From positions 992,001 to 1,056,000 of the forward strand of contig CANTUR010000278.1 of NCBI GenBank assembly GCA_947683625.1: DNA of 64,000 nucleotides, given 5' to 3'. The notes beneath the pieces were generated by a model. The model did no database searches. It was not told the origin of the DNA and saw only the letters and a list, made by a program, of their open reading frames with translations. Within the stretch, counting starts at the first letter, position 1. The number at the start of each line of letters is the position of its first letter. This stretch comes from Mallotus nudiflorus (lineage: Eukaryota > Streptophyta > Magnoliopsida > Malpighiales > Euphorbiaceae). The position numbers and the translations under genes were made by a program. Of this stretch, positions 34,371 through 46,242 are shown one piece after another.

Positions 34371-35270
34371 TAAGAGATACTAATTCTACTTATGCTCTTT
34401 AGAATTATTTTATTAATTATTATTTTATTCTTGCATTCATTCTGTATGTCCCTATTAACCGATGGCGTTAATTTATGATACCATGATTCCACTAGCTTCA
34501 CGGTGTTATAAAGTGGCTAACCATCACTCTTAGCCTTAACTCAGTTCAAGAGAGATTACCAGGCTCATATGACTAGAGTTGGTAACCTAAGTCCTAAAAG
34601 GGGATAATCTTCTCTCGAGTTTGTGAAGGATGTTTGACCCCTCTAACCTTGGCTTGTAACTTAAGTTTTAAAGGAGAGCACTTGCTAAGGGAACCTTAAC
34701 TTTTTCACCAAACCCTAACCACATATAATGGCTTAGTTACTTCCCTTGGATTTACCTAAATTGCTTGCATATGTTGCATAAGGTATTTCGAAAGCCCAAG
34801 CCCATACTTTAAAGAGCCCATATGGGCTAATAAAGATTGGTCTAGACCTTTATACCTAGAAATTATGTTTCCATGCTTTTAATGCTTTAAAGGAGATTTG
34901 GCATGTGCATTGGTTCTTAATATGCTCTGTTGATATTAGGGCCAAGACAAAAAATCCTAGGAAAAGAGACTCATCTTTGAACATGTGTGTGGGAGGAATA
35001 AGATTAGAAGGATGCATATTGTACACTTGATTGATGCTTTTTTTTCTTAACTTATTATACAATATGTGCATCCTACATACATGCATTTCATCCATCGCAC
35101 TAACACTTTATTTTGTAGCCATTATAGATTCACTTATGGATGGAAAGGTGGCAGACTAAAAAGGATAAATTTAAGTCCTAAAGCCATAGTGGAAGAGATC
35201 CTACATAGACTGGAGAAAAGTCCTATCAATTTGCTTTACTTATAAGCTTAACTAACTACACTTGAACCTG
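34371..35270 (+). other. Untranslated leader of G2
   Basis: Collinear with the other Tat leaders (ccttggcttgtaacttaagt, gatttggcatgtgcattgg, gtgtgtgggaggaataagat). It has no coding content; a minus-strand open frame near 34856-35095 is also present in the other leaders and is a chance frame. Confidence 0.6.
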
Positions 35271-36310
35271 AAGAGATAGAACAATAACAAGTAGTGAACT
35301 AGACCTTATAAGATATCAATGGAGCTTTGATGGATGACATGAGGGCTATGATTCAAGATGAACTTAGAAAAGCATTATTTGGATTAATGCAACCTGGTAC
35401 TGCTACCATACGACCACCTATAATTGAGTAACCACCCGTTGCTGTAACTATCCCACTTACTGCAAATGCTCCACCTGCTACCAATTATCGGTTACCTAGG
35501 GGTAACCTATTGTTAGAAATTTGCCTATTATTGATGTGAAGCTAGAGGATATTGAGAACTACATGGTAGAGAAAGCAAAGAAAAGCAAAGAAAGAGTCAC
35601 TCAAACTAGTGCAAGACCATGAGTCCAAGCAGATGCGAGCACTAACCCATAAGATGTCTAAGATGGAGGAGCTTAATAAGGGACAAGGCATGGGATATTC
35701 ATTTGACTTTGATGACATGTGGCAAATGGAAGATAATAGGCTACTTGATAAGTTCAAAATGATGCATTTGTATAAATTTGATGGAAGAAGAGACCCAAGG
35801 ATTCAACTCAATCAGTACACAACCACTCCGAGTGCTACTAATGCCCCATTATCAGTAATCACTAGGATGTTTGTATTGTCTTTAGAGGGGATGGCTGTAA
35901 AATGGTATCATGGGCTAGAAAAATCTATCAGGGCTGGTTGGAAAGAATTATGTACTACCTTTTTGAAACAATATGATTATAACACTATATTGGAAGTGTC
36001 CATTAGAGATTTAAAATTGACAAAGTAGAAATTGAATGCATCCTTCTCTAACTTTCTTACTAGGTTTATGAACGAAGCAGGACTGATAAAGAATAAGTTG
36101 GATGAGAAAGATTAGGTTAAGATGATAATCCATAATATATCACGTAATCTAGTTGAGAGATTGTAGATAATGAACCCCAAAACATTTATAGACCTATATG
36201 ATAATGGTCTACAAGCTGAAGAGATTGAGAATGAAAAGAAGAAAAGCACTAGAGGCATTGAAACTCAAAATACTCAACTGGGGCACACAATAAGCAAGCA
36301 CTAGCTGAGC
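35271..36310 (+). pseudogene. gag: Tat gag (G2)
   Basis: The N-terminal part (DDMRAMIQDELRKALFGLM, about 35335) is broken by stops. The core from 35609 reads SKQMRALTHKMSKMEEL, GMGYSFDFDDMWQME, MHLYKFDGRRDPRIQL, TRMFVLSLEGMAVKWYHGL and LCTTFLKQYDYNT, which is the retrotransposon gag (capsid) domain. Stops interrupt after DLKLTK (36026-36028) and further on, but PKTFIDLYDNGLQAEEIE is still readable at about 36180-36230. The Cys/His segment and repeat linker seen in G3 after gag are missing here: from about 36420 the text corresponds to the end of G3's linker. Confidence 0.85.
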
Positions 36311-36719
36311 TGTAGGGGTGCACACAGTTCAGCCGCCCAGAAGATTCTTTAACTTTAATCAACCAGGATTAAAAGTCCTAGACCAATTAATCTAGAAAAG
36401 CCTACTCCGACCCTTAACCTTTTCCAAACCACATACCCCTTAAGGAGATTGTGCATATAGGATGGGGTAATGAGTTCAAAGAGGAGAGTAAAGGGTCCTT
36501 AACTCCTGAACAATAGATTGAGGAGTTATTGAGTAAGTAACTAAAAAAGTTTAACATGAGGGAAAAGAAACATGCATAGTGGAAGTGTGGAAAAGTGGAA
36601 AAAGGGGCTAGATTATTAGGGTTGTAGACATCTGGTACGACTCTGACGAGGAAAGTCCTATTGGTCTTGACGTATGGAGCAATAACCCTAATATAAATCA
36701 TGTCACTAGGAGTGGTAGG

Positions 36720-37375
36720 AATTACAAGGTAGTATAAAAGAAAATCAAGAGAGTCATAAAAAGAGAAGAAGTAGAGGATGCAGAAATAGAAGGAGGAGAA
36801 AAAGAAGACCTGATTTTGGAATAGCTAAAGAAGGCTAAGGCAAATGTCAGCATTTAGGAGCTACTAATGCATTCAAGCAGTCATAAAAGAGCTCTTGTCA
36901 AAGCTCTGTCAAACATGAACATTGAAACAACAACTACACTTGAGGTTATGGTAGCAAATGTTACAAAAAAGAAACATAGGCTGATAATATTCATAGATGA
37001 TGGTTTGCCTTTGGAAGGAAGAAATCATAATAAAGTATTATTTATCCCAACTGAAGTAAAGGGTAAGTGAACCAACTTTGCAATGGTTGATGATGGTTTT
37101 GCTATTAATGTGTGTCCATTGAAGATCCTTCCTAATTTGGGTTTGAAAGCCAATGACTTAATAAGTTCAAACCTAAAAATCAGAGCCTATAATGATAGCA
37201 CTAGGAATATAGAGGGGACATTCCAAGCTCTAGTTAAAATAGGACATGTGGAATCCACCGTTGTCACCACTATACTAGATATCCCTATCACCTATGCCTT
37301 ATTGCTGGGAAGGCCATGGTTCTATGCTCTAGGAAGAGTACCCTCAATATGCACTAGAAGATAAAATTCCCTCAT
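36720..37375 (+). pseudogene. Tat aspartic protease region (G2)
   Basis: Pre-protease signature KAKANVSI and LLMHSSSHKRALVKALS at about 36830-36915, then DDGLPLEGRNHNKVLFI, then the catalytic segment VDDGFAINVCPL at about 37086, and the flap/C-terminal part with VVTTILDIPITYALLLGR and PWFYALGRVPS to about 37350. Tat proteases commonly have a D-N/D-G catalytic triplet, as here. Stops at 37068 and after 37364 break the frame. Confidence 0.85.
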
Positions 37376-38265
37376 AAAGGAGATGTAGTGAATATAGAAG
37401 TAAGAGCTTATGTAGTTATGGTTGTTATACTGGAGAAATAGAATCAAGTGTGCATTCCTCCTAGTTTCCAAGTTGATGGGATATTTAGCAAAACTGAAAT
37501 GGGCACAAGGGCTACAAAGATGATGGAGAGCATGAATTATTAACCTATACAAGGACTGGGAAAGAATGAGTAGGGAAGCCCTAGGCTACTAGAGTTTAAG
37601 AGTCAGAGTGATACCAAAGGGTTAGGGTGCGCTAAGATAGAACTTGATAGCAAAAAAGGAAGGAAGAAGGGAGAGGCTAAGATCAATAAGCCCTTAGGGA
37701 GAATCAGGCCAATGAGTGAGGATTTTATCAATCTAAGGGAAGGTAAGTACTATATGGGTGCTAGGGAATCTATCAATGTTGCTGGAAAAGACATTCCTAG
37801 GTTTAAAATCTTTAAGGAACAGATTGTGGAGAACTTAGTAGAGGATAACAAAGAGGAAGTGATAAAGCAAGTAGCTAAGAAGATGGGTGATATTGCTATC
37901 GAATAGCTGCTATGTCTGCCACCTGAAAAAGAGCCACCCCAGGATTTAGCTACTATCATTAGTAATAACTTTAGTGATGTTTTTTTATGAGGAAATGGAT
38001 GTAATAACATCTAATCTTTATGAGGACAAAAACTATGTTTTTCCCATGGTCAATGATATGAACGCTAGTTTTGCTTACTTGTGTGATGTGCATCCTGATA
38101 GTTCTCTGCATTATAATTTGGATTGTTCATGCATGTTTGACATTAATTCAAATCAATTTGACTCATTTAACATGGGAAAAATGATGATCCAAAGAATATT
38201 TCTATATCACATTATGTAACTCTTGAAGAGAGTGAAAATTTTGAGAGAACATTAACAAAAAGCAA
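37376..38265 (+). other. Protease-RT linker of G2
   Basis: A decayed linker. One clean piece, 37712-37906, reads MSEDFINLREGKYYMGARES and ends KKMGDIAIE; another, about 38040-38170, reads MNASFAYLCDVHPDSSLHYN. The latter corresponds to G3 at about 55500-55640, which shows where G3's pol deletion begins. The function is unknown. Confidence 0.6.
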
Positions 38266-39310
38266 TGTAGTATTTTCTTGGACTTATGAAGATATGCCAA
38301 GTTTAGATAGGGAAATTGTAGAGCATCATATTCAAACTCATCCAAAAATAAAACCAGTTAAACAGAAATTGCATAGGCTAAGACTATAGTGGACTAAGAA
38401 AATAAGAGAGGAGATTGCTGAACAAATTTAGGCTAACTTCTTGAAAGTAGTAGATTACCCTTAATGGCTAGCAAATATAGTCTTGGTACATAAAAAAGAT
38501 GTTAAGGTGCATATGTGTGTCGATTTCAGAGATTTAAATGAAGCATGTCCAAAAAATGACTTTCCTTTACCCCACATTGATGTTATAGTGGATAGTGCAG
38601 CGTGAAGTGCAATGTATTCTTTCATGGATGGGTTCTCTAGGTATAATTAAATAATGATGGTAGTTACGGATAATATCAAGACAGCTTTCATTATGGAATG
38701 AGGGACCTATTGTTATAAGGTTATTCCTTTTAGGTGAAAAATGCAGGTGCAGTATACCAAAGGGCAACTACTGCTCTTTTCCATGACATGATGCATAAGG
38801 AAGTTAAGGTCTATATATATGACATGATGGTCAAGTCAAAAATAAGAGAGGGACACTTTGAAGCACTAGACAAGTTTTTAGCATGCATTGATAGGTATAA
38901 TATGAGACTCAACCCAAAGAAATGCATTTTTAAAGTTACTTCAATGAAGTTGTTAGCGCATATAGTTAGTAGCAGAGGAATCAAAGTATATCCAAATAAA
39001 GTGAAAGGTATTCAAAAAAATGCCAACACCAAAGATAGAGAAAGAAGTGAGAGGGTTTATTGGCAAGGTAAACCATTGATCTTGTATTTGGCTCTAAAGG
39101 AAAAGACAATGGGGGCAATGTTAGCTCAAAAAGGACTGGATGGGATAGAGCATGCAATGTATTACCTCAGTAAAAAGTTCTTGCCATATGAATAAAAGTA
39201 TAATTGGTGGAAAAGAAGTGTTTAATAATGATCTAGGAAATAAGAAAATTAAGGCATTACTTAGGGTTTAGGCTATTTCAAAGGTAGATCCCTTAAGATA
39301 CTTACTACAG
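38266..39310 (+). pseudogene. Tat reverse transcriptase and first RNase H (G2)
   Basis: RT motifs are VHMCVDFRDLNEACPKND (about 38507-38560), YSFMDGFSRYN (about 38610), a decayed YKVIPFR, then KNAGAVYQRATTALFHDMMH (38737-38796). The catalytic YxDD box reads YIYD (38812-38823), so the first Asp is lost. Further on NPKKCIFKV and SRGIKVYPNKVKGIQ. The connection and start of RNase H are shortened: from NANTKDRERSERVYWQ the text jumps to GKPLILYLALKEKTMGAMLA, an internal deletion of perhaps 80 codons. The enzyme is dead on several counts. Confidence 0.88.
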
Positions 39311-39479
39311 ACACCTGCTTTGACTAGAAGGATATCTCGATGGCTCATACTCCTAATTGAATTTAATATAGATTACATTACCATAAAGGTTATCAAAGGA
39401 AGGGCAGTAGTGAAATTCCTAGCACGGAATGTAGTAGAAGGTGAGGAACCGTGGAACCTAGAATTTCTAGAGGAGAATC

Positions 39480-39850
39480 TAGTAATTGTAGAGCATAAGG
39501 AATGGAAGCTTTATTTTAATGGGGCTGTAAACAATAAAGGAGCTAGATTATGAGTGATCCTTGTTACAACAAAAGGAGAAACCATACTAATGGCCAAGAA
39601 ACTAGATTTCAAAGTATTAATAATATAGCTAAGTGTGAGGCATGCATTCATGGATTAGAAGTAGCAGTGGCTATTGGAGCAAAGGAATTATTTGTACATG
39701 GGGATTTAATGTTGGTTATTAGTCAAGCTAATGAAGAAGGAGGAAAAGCTAAAACCCTACGTCTGCTATTTAAGAACTTTAATAAAGAACTTCACCAAAT
39801 GTCTTTTTGTCCATCTATCAAGAGATGATAATCACATGGTAGATGATTTA
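39480..39850 (+). pseudogene. Second (archaeal-like) RNase H of Tat (G2)
   Basis: WKLYFNGAVNNKGARL (about 39508-39552), then LMAKKLDFKV in a shifted frame, AKCEACIHGLEVAVAIGAKE (about 39630-39690) and LFVHGDLMLVISQ. The D-E-D layout (here N in place of the first D in FDGA) is the aRNH domain found in addition to the normal RNase H in Tat elements. It confirms the lineage. A TGA at 39551-39553 and frame changes break it. Confidence 0.8.
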
Positions 39851-41225
39851 ATAACACTCTCTTCAATCTGGGATAGTGTAATTGGATTGAATATGAAGTT
39901 GTTAGTGATCATGAAATCAAGAGCTCCAAGTTATAAGGATGAGCAGATTATGGGAATTCAAGTAGGGGCCGAAGAGAAGCTATGGTTTTATGATGTTCAA
40001 AGGTTTATTGAGGAAGGAAAATATTCAAATGAAGCCACTTAAAAAAAGATATGCCCTATGTGTTCTTCCATGTAATTTTACAAGTCACAATGGGGTGTTG
40101 TATAAGAGAATGTTGAATGGGATAGCTCAAATGTCTCAAGAAAGATGAAGTGGAAGAGGTGATGAAGGAGATTCAAGTGGGAGCTTGCAGTTCTCACATG
40201 AATGGAATAATCCTAGTAAAGAAGATAATTAGATAAGGGTACTACTATATGAGCATGGAAAGAGATTGCATTAAGACATTAAGGTAATGCCATCAATGTC
40301 AGATCTATGGGAATCTCAACCACCTTCCTCCAATTGTGCTGGATAGTGTATCATCTCCTTGGACTTTTACAGTGTGGGGGATTGATATCATAGGAAAAAT
40401 AAGGCCAACAACATCAAATGGATATAAGTATATAGTTATGGTAATTGATTACTTCTCTAGGTGGGTAGATGCTAAATCTTTTAATACTTTAAAAGCAAAG
40501 CAAGTGGCTCAGTTTATTGAGAAAAATCTTATTTGTAGATTTGGGGTTCCACATCATATTGTGACAAACAATGGGGTTCAGTTTCAAGCAAAGATGATAG
40601 AGTTGTTGCATAAATATAGTATTGAGCATCATAAGTCTTCACCATTTGACCTCAGGCTAATGGAGCAATAGAAGCAGCGAATAAGAATATTAATAAAATC
40701 CTCTCTATGATGGTCAAAACTTACAAAGACTGGTCTAAGTACCTTTCCTTTGCCTTGTGGGGATACAGAACTATAGTTAGAATTACCCTAGGCCAAACTC
40801 TGTTCTCCTTTGTGTATGGCTATAAAGTAGTTTTGCCTACAGAAATTGAGATCAAGTCTGTAAGAGTGGTTATGGAGGCCAAAACACCTGAGAGTGAATA
40901 GGCATAAAAGATATATGATCATATGGTTTCTCTAGATGAGAAGAGGATGGATGCTTTATTTCATTCTTAAATATATCAAAGGACATTAGCAAGGTAATTC
41001 AATAAGAAAGTAAGGTCAGGGAAAATAAGAGCTAGGGGCATGGTGTTAAAATAGTCTAGAGCAATGGCATTCAATTCGAGAGGAAAATTCAGACCGAATT
41101 GGGAAGGACCATACTTAGTTAATTAGTTCTGCCAAAGGGAGCTGCTAAGATATATGATCTTGAAGGGAATGAGTTCATAGAGCCTGTTAATCCAAATCGC
41201 CTTAAGAAATACTACCTATAAAAAT
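39850..41225 (+). pseudogene. Tat integrase (G2)
   Basis: The zinc-binding part is decayed (about 40040-40330, HMNGIILVKK and CHQCQ-like text). The core reads SVSSPWTFTVWGIDIIGKIR (40348-40405; first catalytic Asp kept), DYFSRWVDA, then FGVPHHIVTNNGVQF (about 40537-40580), where the second catalytic Asp of the usual DNG is Asn. ANGAIEAANKNINKIL-like text (about 40655-40695) needs a frame change. The end has LWGYRTIVRITLGQTLFSFV, VYGYKVVLPTEIE and a final EPVNPNRLKKYYL-like motif near 41180-41217. The protein is inactive. Confidence 0.85.
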
Positions 41226-42470
41226 AAATAAAAGTAATATAGAGAAAATAAAGTCAACTGACTAGATAACCTAAAAAGGCCAGTCAGGCAAAAATTATGA
41301 TATTCCCACTACTCAGAAAGCCTGTAAAGGGCTGGCAGGCAAAAATTATAGAATAAATAAAAGAAAAAGGTCCCACTAATTAGAAAACCCATAAAGGGCT
41401 AGTCAGGGAAAAGTTAGGGAAATAAAATGTGAATGAAAATTATTCAGTTAGAAAATCCAAAAGGACTAGCTGATAACAAGAGTTATGTCATGTTTTGTAG
41501 TAAATGTACTCATTTTAGCCCTAATTAATGAATCTTATGGAAATTGAATTTTTTTTATGACATTGCATGTTTTATCTTATTTATAATGCATAAGTACTGG
41601 AAAGGAAAATAGAACATAAAGGCTTAAAATCAGCGCTATAAGACCATTTTACTTTAGTGGTGCCTATGTTTCTTCTTCTTATAAGATTCATCATGTAAAG
41701 TATCTAGAAAATCTGGGTGGCTTTATAGCTTGTATCACAACCCAAGTCTTATGGTTATCATCAGCAGCTTTATCAGCATTCAAGGACATGTTGTGCTCAA
41801 GGGTTCTATGAGGCCACAAGTCCCTAACCTAATCCAAAAAATTCTAGCCTAAGAGGGAAGCCTTCGAAATTAGTTGGAATAGTAATAATGAAATGCAGGT
41901 AGCCATATTGATGACAAAGGCATAAAGGGGAAATGAAAGTTGAAAAGCACAACCCCAGGATGGGAACACAATGATCATATAAGTCAAGAGTCATGAACTT
42001 CAATCTCCATCAAGGGCAGACCCATGTAATCTCAATGTTTGTGATACCCTTCATCTAATCAATCCAATGTTCTATAATGTGCTTGTCTTTCATCTTTAAG
42101 GGTTGAGACTGCAATTGATGAGGCTAATAGATAAAGGGTTAGCAGAGAGCCCATTATTAAAAACCCCAAAAGGGCAGCTTAGGCAAAAGTTAGGGCAAGC
42201 TTGCTAAGTTAAAAACTTGAAAGGGGGACTTAGGCAAAAATTAAGGCAAATAAAAGAGAAAGAAAACAATTAAGGATTCTATGTGCTTAAGGAATATGGA
42301 TAAGATGAGGTGATGGATTCTAAAAAAGCATTACCCATTGTTAGAAGGATTTTAATGGAAGAAATTTACCTAAAAGCAGTTACCAGTTCAAATGATATAT
42401 AATCGTACTCAAAACAATGCATAATCTTAAAAGTAACAACATTACATAAATAGTCAGATACAAGCACACT
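41226..42470 (+). repeat. Post-integrase zone with short dispersed repeats (G2)
   Basis: A motif of the form gaaaaccc-aaagggct-ggcaaaaattaggg recurs at about 41258, 41318, 41381, 41450, 42158 and 42210, often about 60 bp apart. There is no ORF. The section 41450-41620 (ctgataacaagagttatgtc) is shared with G3 at about 55765, which marks the right side of G3's pol deletion. Confidence 0.6.
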
Positions 42471-42479
42471 GAGAATTAA

Positions 42480-45170
42480 AAATAAAATAGTCCTAATCAA
42501 TCATTATAAGCTCCCGAATTGGGCCAAGGCCTCCATCCTCTAGTCGGATCATCCTACTAATAAGTATTTAAAGGCCTAGTAGATGAAGTCCCAACACTAT
42601 GAGGATTAATGCCCAAGTCTACAAGCTATTGGTGAAGCATCTCATTCTTATACTCCAAACCATTGGAATAAACTCTACACATATGGGAAATGTCATATCA
42701 TATGCATTTCATGCATAACATGCATACACTTTGCATTTTTCAGTGTATATACTTACTCGCCAACTATATGTGACCTACATAGTAAATAACCTCTGAGATT
42801 AGGCAAGTCCGTGTAAATACTCTGCCTTTTTCTAGTGAACCTATATTGTAAAATTTTCTATTAACATTTATGTAAAGTGTATAGATCATACAAGAAATAA
42901 GTCAAATAGACTCACATGAGAAGTATCCATTGGAGAAAAGCTAGGAAGTTGAGTGTTGCTAAAGTGCATATATTGCTCAACTGAAGTCTAAATAGCAAGC
43001 CCAATAAAGCATGGACCTATCCAAAAGAGAGACATCGTCAAAGATAGCACTAATTAAAGCCCCCTCATGACTAGTCCCAATGTGATGAGTATAGTGTGTA
43101 TGACTAGGTTTGGGCTTAGATCTTTTAGTATATGGAGCAGTCTCTATCTCTTCCCCTATCGCCTTGGCAATAGGGGAACTAATCTCCTCATATTGTGAAA
43201 AAGAATGAGTAATTTATGGGGTCTAAAAGAATAAATGAAATGATAAGAAGTTACCTTAACATGGTTAGTAGGAATTTGCTCCATGAGGTTATCATGAATG
43301 AACTACTGGTAATGGCGAGATCGCTCAAGAAAAGTCCAGGTAACATATCCCTATAGCGCCTCTCTCAGCTTTGAACCCGTCAGGTGCGAGCTATATAATG
43401 TTGAATGAGGGATATCAAAAGGAATACAACATTGTGAAGGTCCATAAGATGAGCGATATACTCACTCCCCTATATCTTGATGGACTCAAGATACACTGCT
43501 CTAACCATAAAATCATATCTCTGGACATCATCAGCTCCCTCTAGCCAATTGGAATTAATCTGTAAATTATATTAATTAAGTTTAACTTGCATTATAAAAT
43601 ATTGATGATTTTTTTTCTTACTAGGTGCCACTCAATGGAGTTTATTTGGTCACGATAGGTCTGAAGAAAATTTCTAACGTTAGACAAACAGGAAGAACCC
43701 CATCTTTTCATCAGAAGGAGACTCGTGTCCGAGCTGATAACATCAAAACCTCGAATAAGCCTAATCTCTATACTCTAAATTTGGAAAATAAAAAATAAAT
43801 CATTGAATCATAAAAAAAGCAAAAAAAGAGAGAGAAGAAGAAGAACATACATGCAAGATGTGCCAAAAGCCACACATCATGATAACACCTCTATAGATGG
43901 TATCTAATATACAATAAAGATAGGCCAATGTTGCAGATCCCTAATCAAGAGTAGCAACTCGATCTAAGTCATAAAAGTGGCTAAGTAAAGCAATGCTGAC
44001 GTCGTGACTAGTCTTACAAAAAAGAGTCATGCCTAGTAGCATAAGAAGGAGACACCTCACCTTTTAAGCAATCTGATAGGGAGTAGTAGTGGGCAAATGT
44101 CTAAATCTCTTGACTAGAGATGAAAGGACAACATTTTTTTTATTCTTCCACATCAAGATGAACCCAATCAAGTTATGCACATACTAACTCCATGCGTCTT
44201 CAGGAAGAATGCAATAACTAATGCTAAAAGGAACAAGAGTTCCTCTGAAGGCAATCTTAATGATGCCAGAAAAGCTGATAAGAGAAATAATTAGTTCCCC
44301 TATACAAGTGTAAAAAGTGTGGGTGGTGTCCATCCACCTCTCAATCAAAGCAAATAAAGAATAGTAGTTAGATCGGCCCCGAAATGTCAAAAGCACAACA
44401 ATGAATTGTCTAAAACCTAAGGCCTATACAGTGCCATATTCACTAGCAGCCCGTGAAATAGTTCTCGAGCTATGTGAAAACATCCTATGAATTTCATTAG
44501 TCACTAGATGAAATTCAATAATAAAAAATTAATTAAAAAAAGAATATTTTGATCGGCAAAATGGAATGTTAATCGACATTACATAATGTCGATCGACATT
44601 ATGTAATGCCAATCGAAATTGGGCAATGCCGATTGAAAATCCCATCTTTTTTTTGAGGTTCAGATGTTCAATCATACATATAGCAAACCCGAGCTAAAAT
44701 TTTCATGTTTTCAGGGTTTAATTTTAAAATTTCATGCATTTTTTACCAATTTCTAATCTAATTTAAATAATGTGCATACTAATTTGCATTCTAAAATTAA
44801 TTTTGATTACTAACTTTATAAATAATTTTTTACAAAAATAAATAGAAATGAGGAAATACTACCTCATTACCCACATCTATGCACTTGTGGAGATGTAGGA
44901 AAGTTAAAGGTAGGATGGTGGAGCCTTCTCAAAGTCCAAGGCTATTTTAAGGAAAATGGGGAGACATAATAACTAGATATGTTGGAATTTCTACTCCCCT
45001 ATATGGTTTATATTGCAGGGCAGCCATAGGATATAACAGATTGTAAATCGAATAATAGATGATCAAGTAATCAAGAAAGAAGAAAATCAATGCAAAGGGA
45101 AAATGAAAGGAAAAAATGAAGATGGAATAAGAAATGGAACGTGACATGCAAAAGTGAAGTATATAGGACG
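42480..45170 (-). pseudogene. Antisense plant-mobile-domain (PMD/MAIN-like) gene in G2
   Basis: It is transcribed against the element. A TATA-like cctatatactt (minus, about 45155) precedes an untranslated or short first exon. A predicted intron 1 runs from GT at 44862 to AG at 44504 (minus). Exon 2 (44503-43851) reads IHRMFSHSS, YYSLFALIERWMDTTHTF, GELIISLISFSGIIKIAFRG and LLMLLGMTLF, the PMD pattern (ALxERWxxxTHTFHxxxGEMTxT). A second intron starts at GTATGT after the codon for HILH (donor at 43850). Stops such as the one after PEDAWS make it a pseudogene. PMD proteins are plant nuclear proteins whose domain recurs in transposable elements. It has a sister copy in G3. Confidence 0.75.
44549..44640. 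repeat. 20-bp palindromic array inside predicted PMD intron 1 (G2)
   Basis: Units such as cattacataatgtcgatcga, cattatgtaatgccaatcga and aattgggcaatgccgattga, about three and a half copies. Same unit as in the Tat LTR U3. It is internal to the element, 1.6 kb before LTR3, and lies between the predicted donor and acceptor. Confidence 0.8.
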
Positions 45171-45419
45171 GAAAATATCCATTTGATCCACCAAAACTTA
45201 CTTGCATTCAAGTCCAAATTTTTTCCTTACAATTTGGTCCATTCATAATTCACTCATCAAGTTCATATCATTAATTAATAATTCACATAATTATTAATTT
45301 TGTAGTTACTCTGTATTAAAATTTTGGATCCTCTATCAATTACAAAATACATAATGCAATTACAAATTTTACTTTTTTGGCATTTTACATGCATGATAAT
45401 TTTTTATCAAGGATTTTAA

Positions 45420-46200
45420 AATCTGTTTTGTTATACACTACACAGTAGTTATAACAGAAATTTCAAATTATTTCGTTATGCACTGTCCAACAGTCATAAC
45501 ATGAATTTCAAATTCAATATGTTATATGCTACCAAGTAGTTATAACATGAATTTTCAAATCTTTTAATCTAACAAATACTACATAGTAGTTATGGTATTA
45601 TTATTAGACGTTCCACATAAGCTATAACATGTTCTCAAATCATGAAATGGTAAATGTCCCACAAGTAATAGAGTGAAATTCATTTGCAAATATCTCACTA
45701 GCCATCCTAAAGAAAAAAATAATGTAGTCACCAAACACTACACAGTACTTATGGTATCATTGATAGATGTTCCTCGTGAACTATAGCATTTTTCTCAAAT
45801 CATAAATCTCTAAATGTACCATAGGGAATATAGCGAGAATCATTACATATATTTCATTAAACATCTCATAGGAAATATAACAAAATCCATTGTCACTAGA
45901 TGTCCTAAAGGGTATATAGTGCAATTCACCAGAAAATACACAGTAGTTGTGGTACTATTGTTAGATGTTCCATAGGAGCTATAGCATGTTCTCAAATCAT
46001 GAAACACTAAATGTCCCACATGGAATATAGCGAAACTCATTTGCATATATCTCACTAGACATTCTAGATGGAATATAGTGAAGCATGCTAAACATGAAAT
46101 TTTGCTTGAAAATTACACAGCAATTTAAGCATTGATCCATCAATTAGGATACAATTAAGTATCCTAATTCTTTCCTTCAAAATTGTGTGCTTCTATTACT
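45420..46200. repeat. Tandem-repeat zone before the G2 PPT
   Basis: Diverged repeats of two kinds: acactacacagtagttataac-type units (45430-45600) and agatgttccataggagctat / gtcccacatggaatatagcg-type units (45600-46090). The same two kinds occur in G3 at 62290-63000. No gene. Minus-strand open frames here are products of the repeat. Confidence 0.75.
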
Positions 46201-46227
46201 TTGCCGTAATTTTTCAAGCAAATAGCC

Positions 46228-46242
46228 ACAAAGGGGGGCAAC
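46228..46242 (+). other. Polypurine tract of G2
   Basis: acaaaggggggcaac lies directly before the 3' LTR. Identical to G3's tract at 63114-63128. Confidence 0.8.
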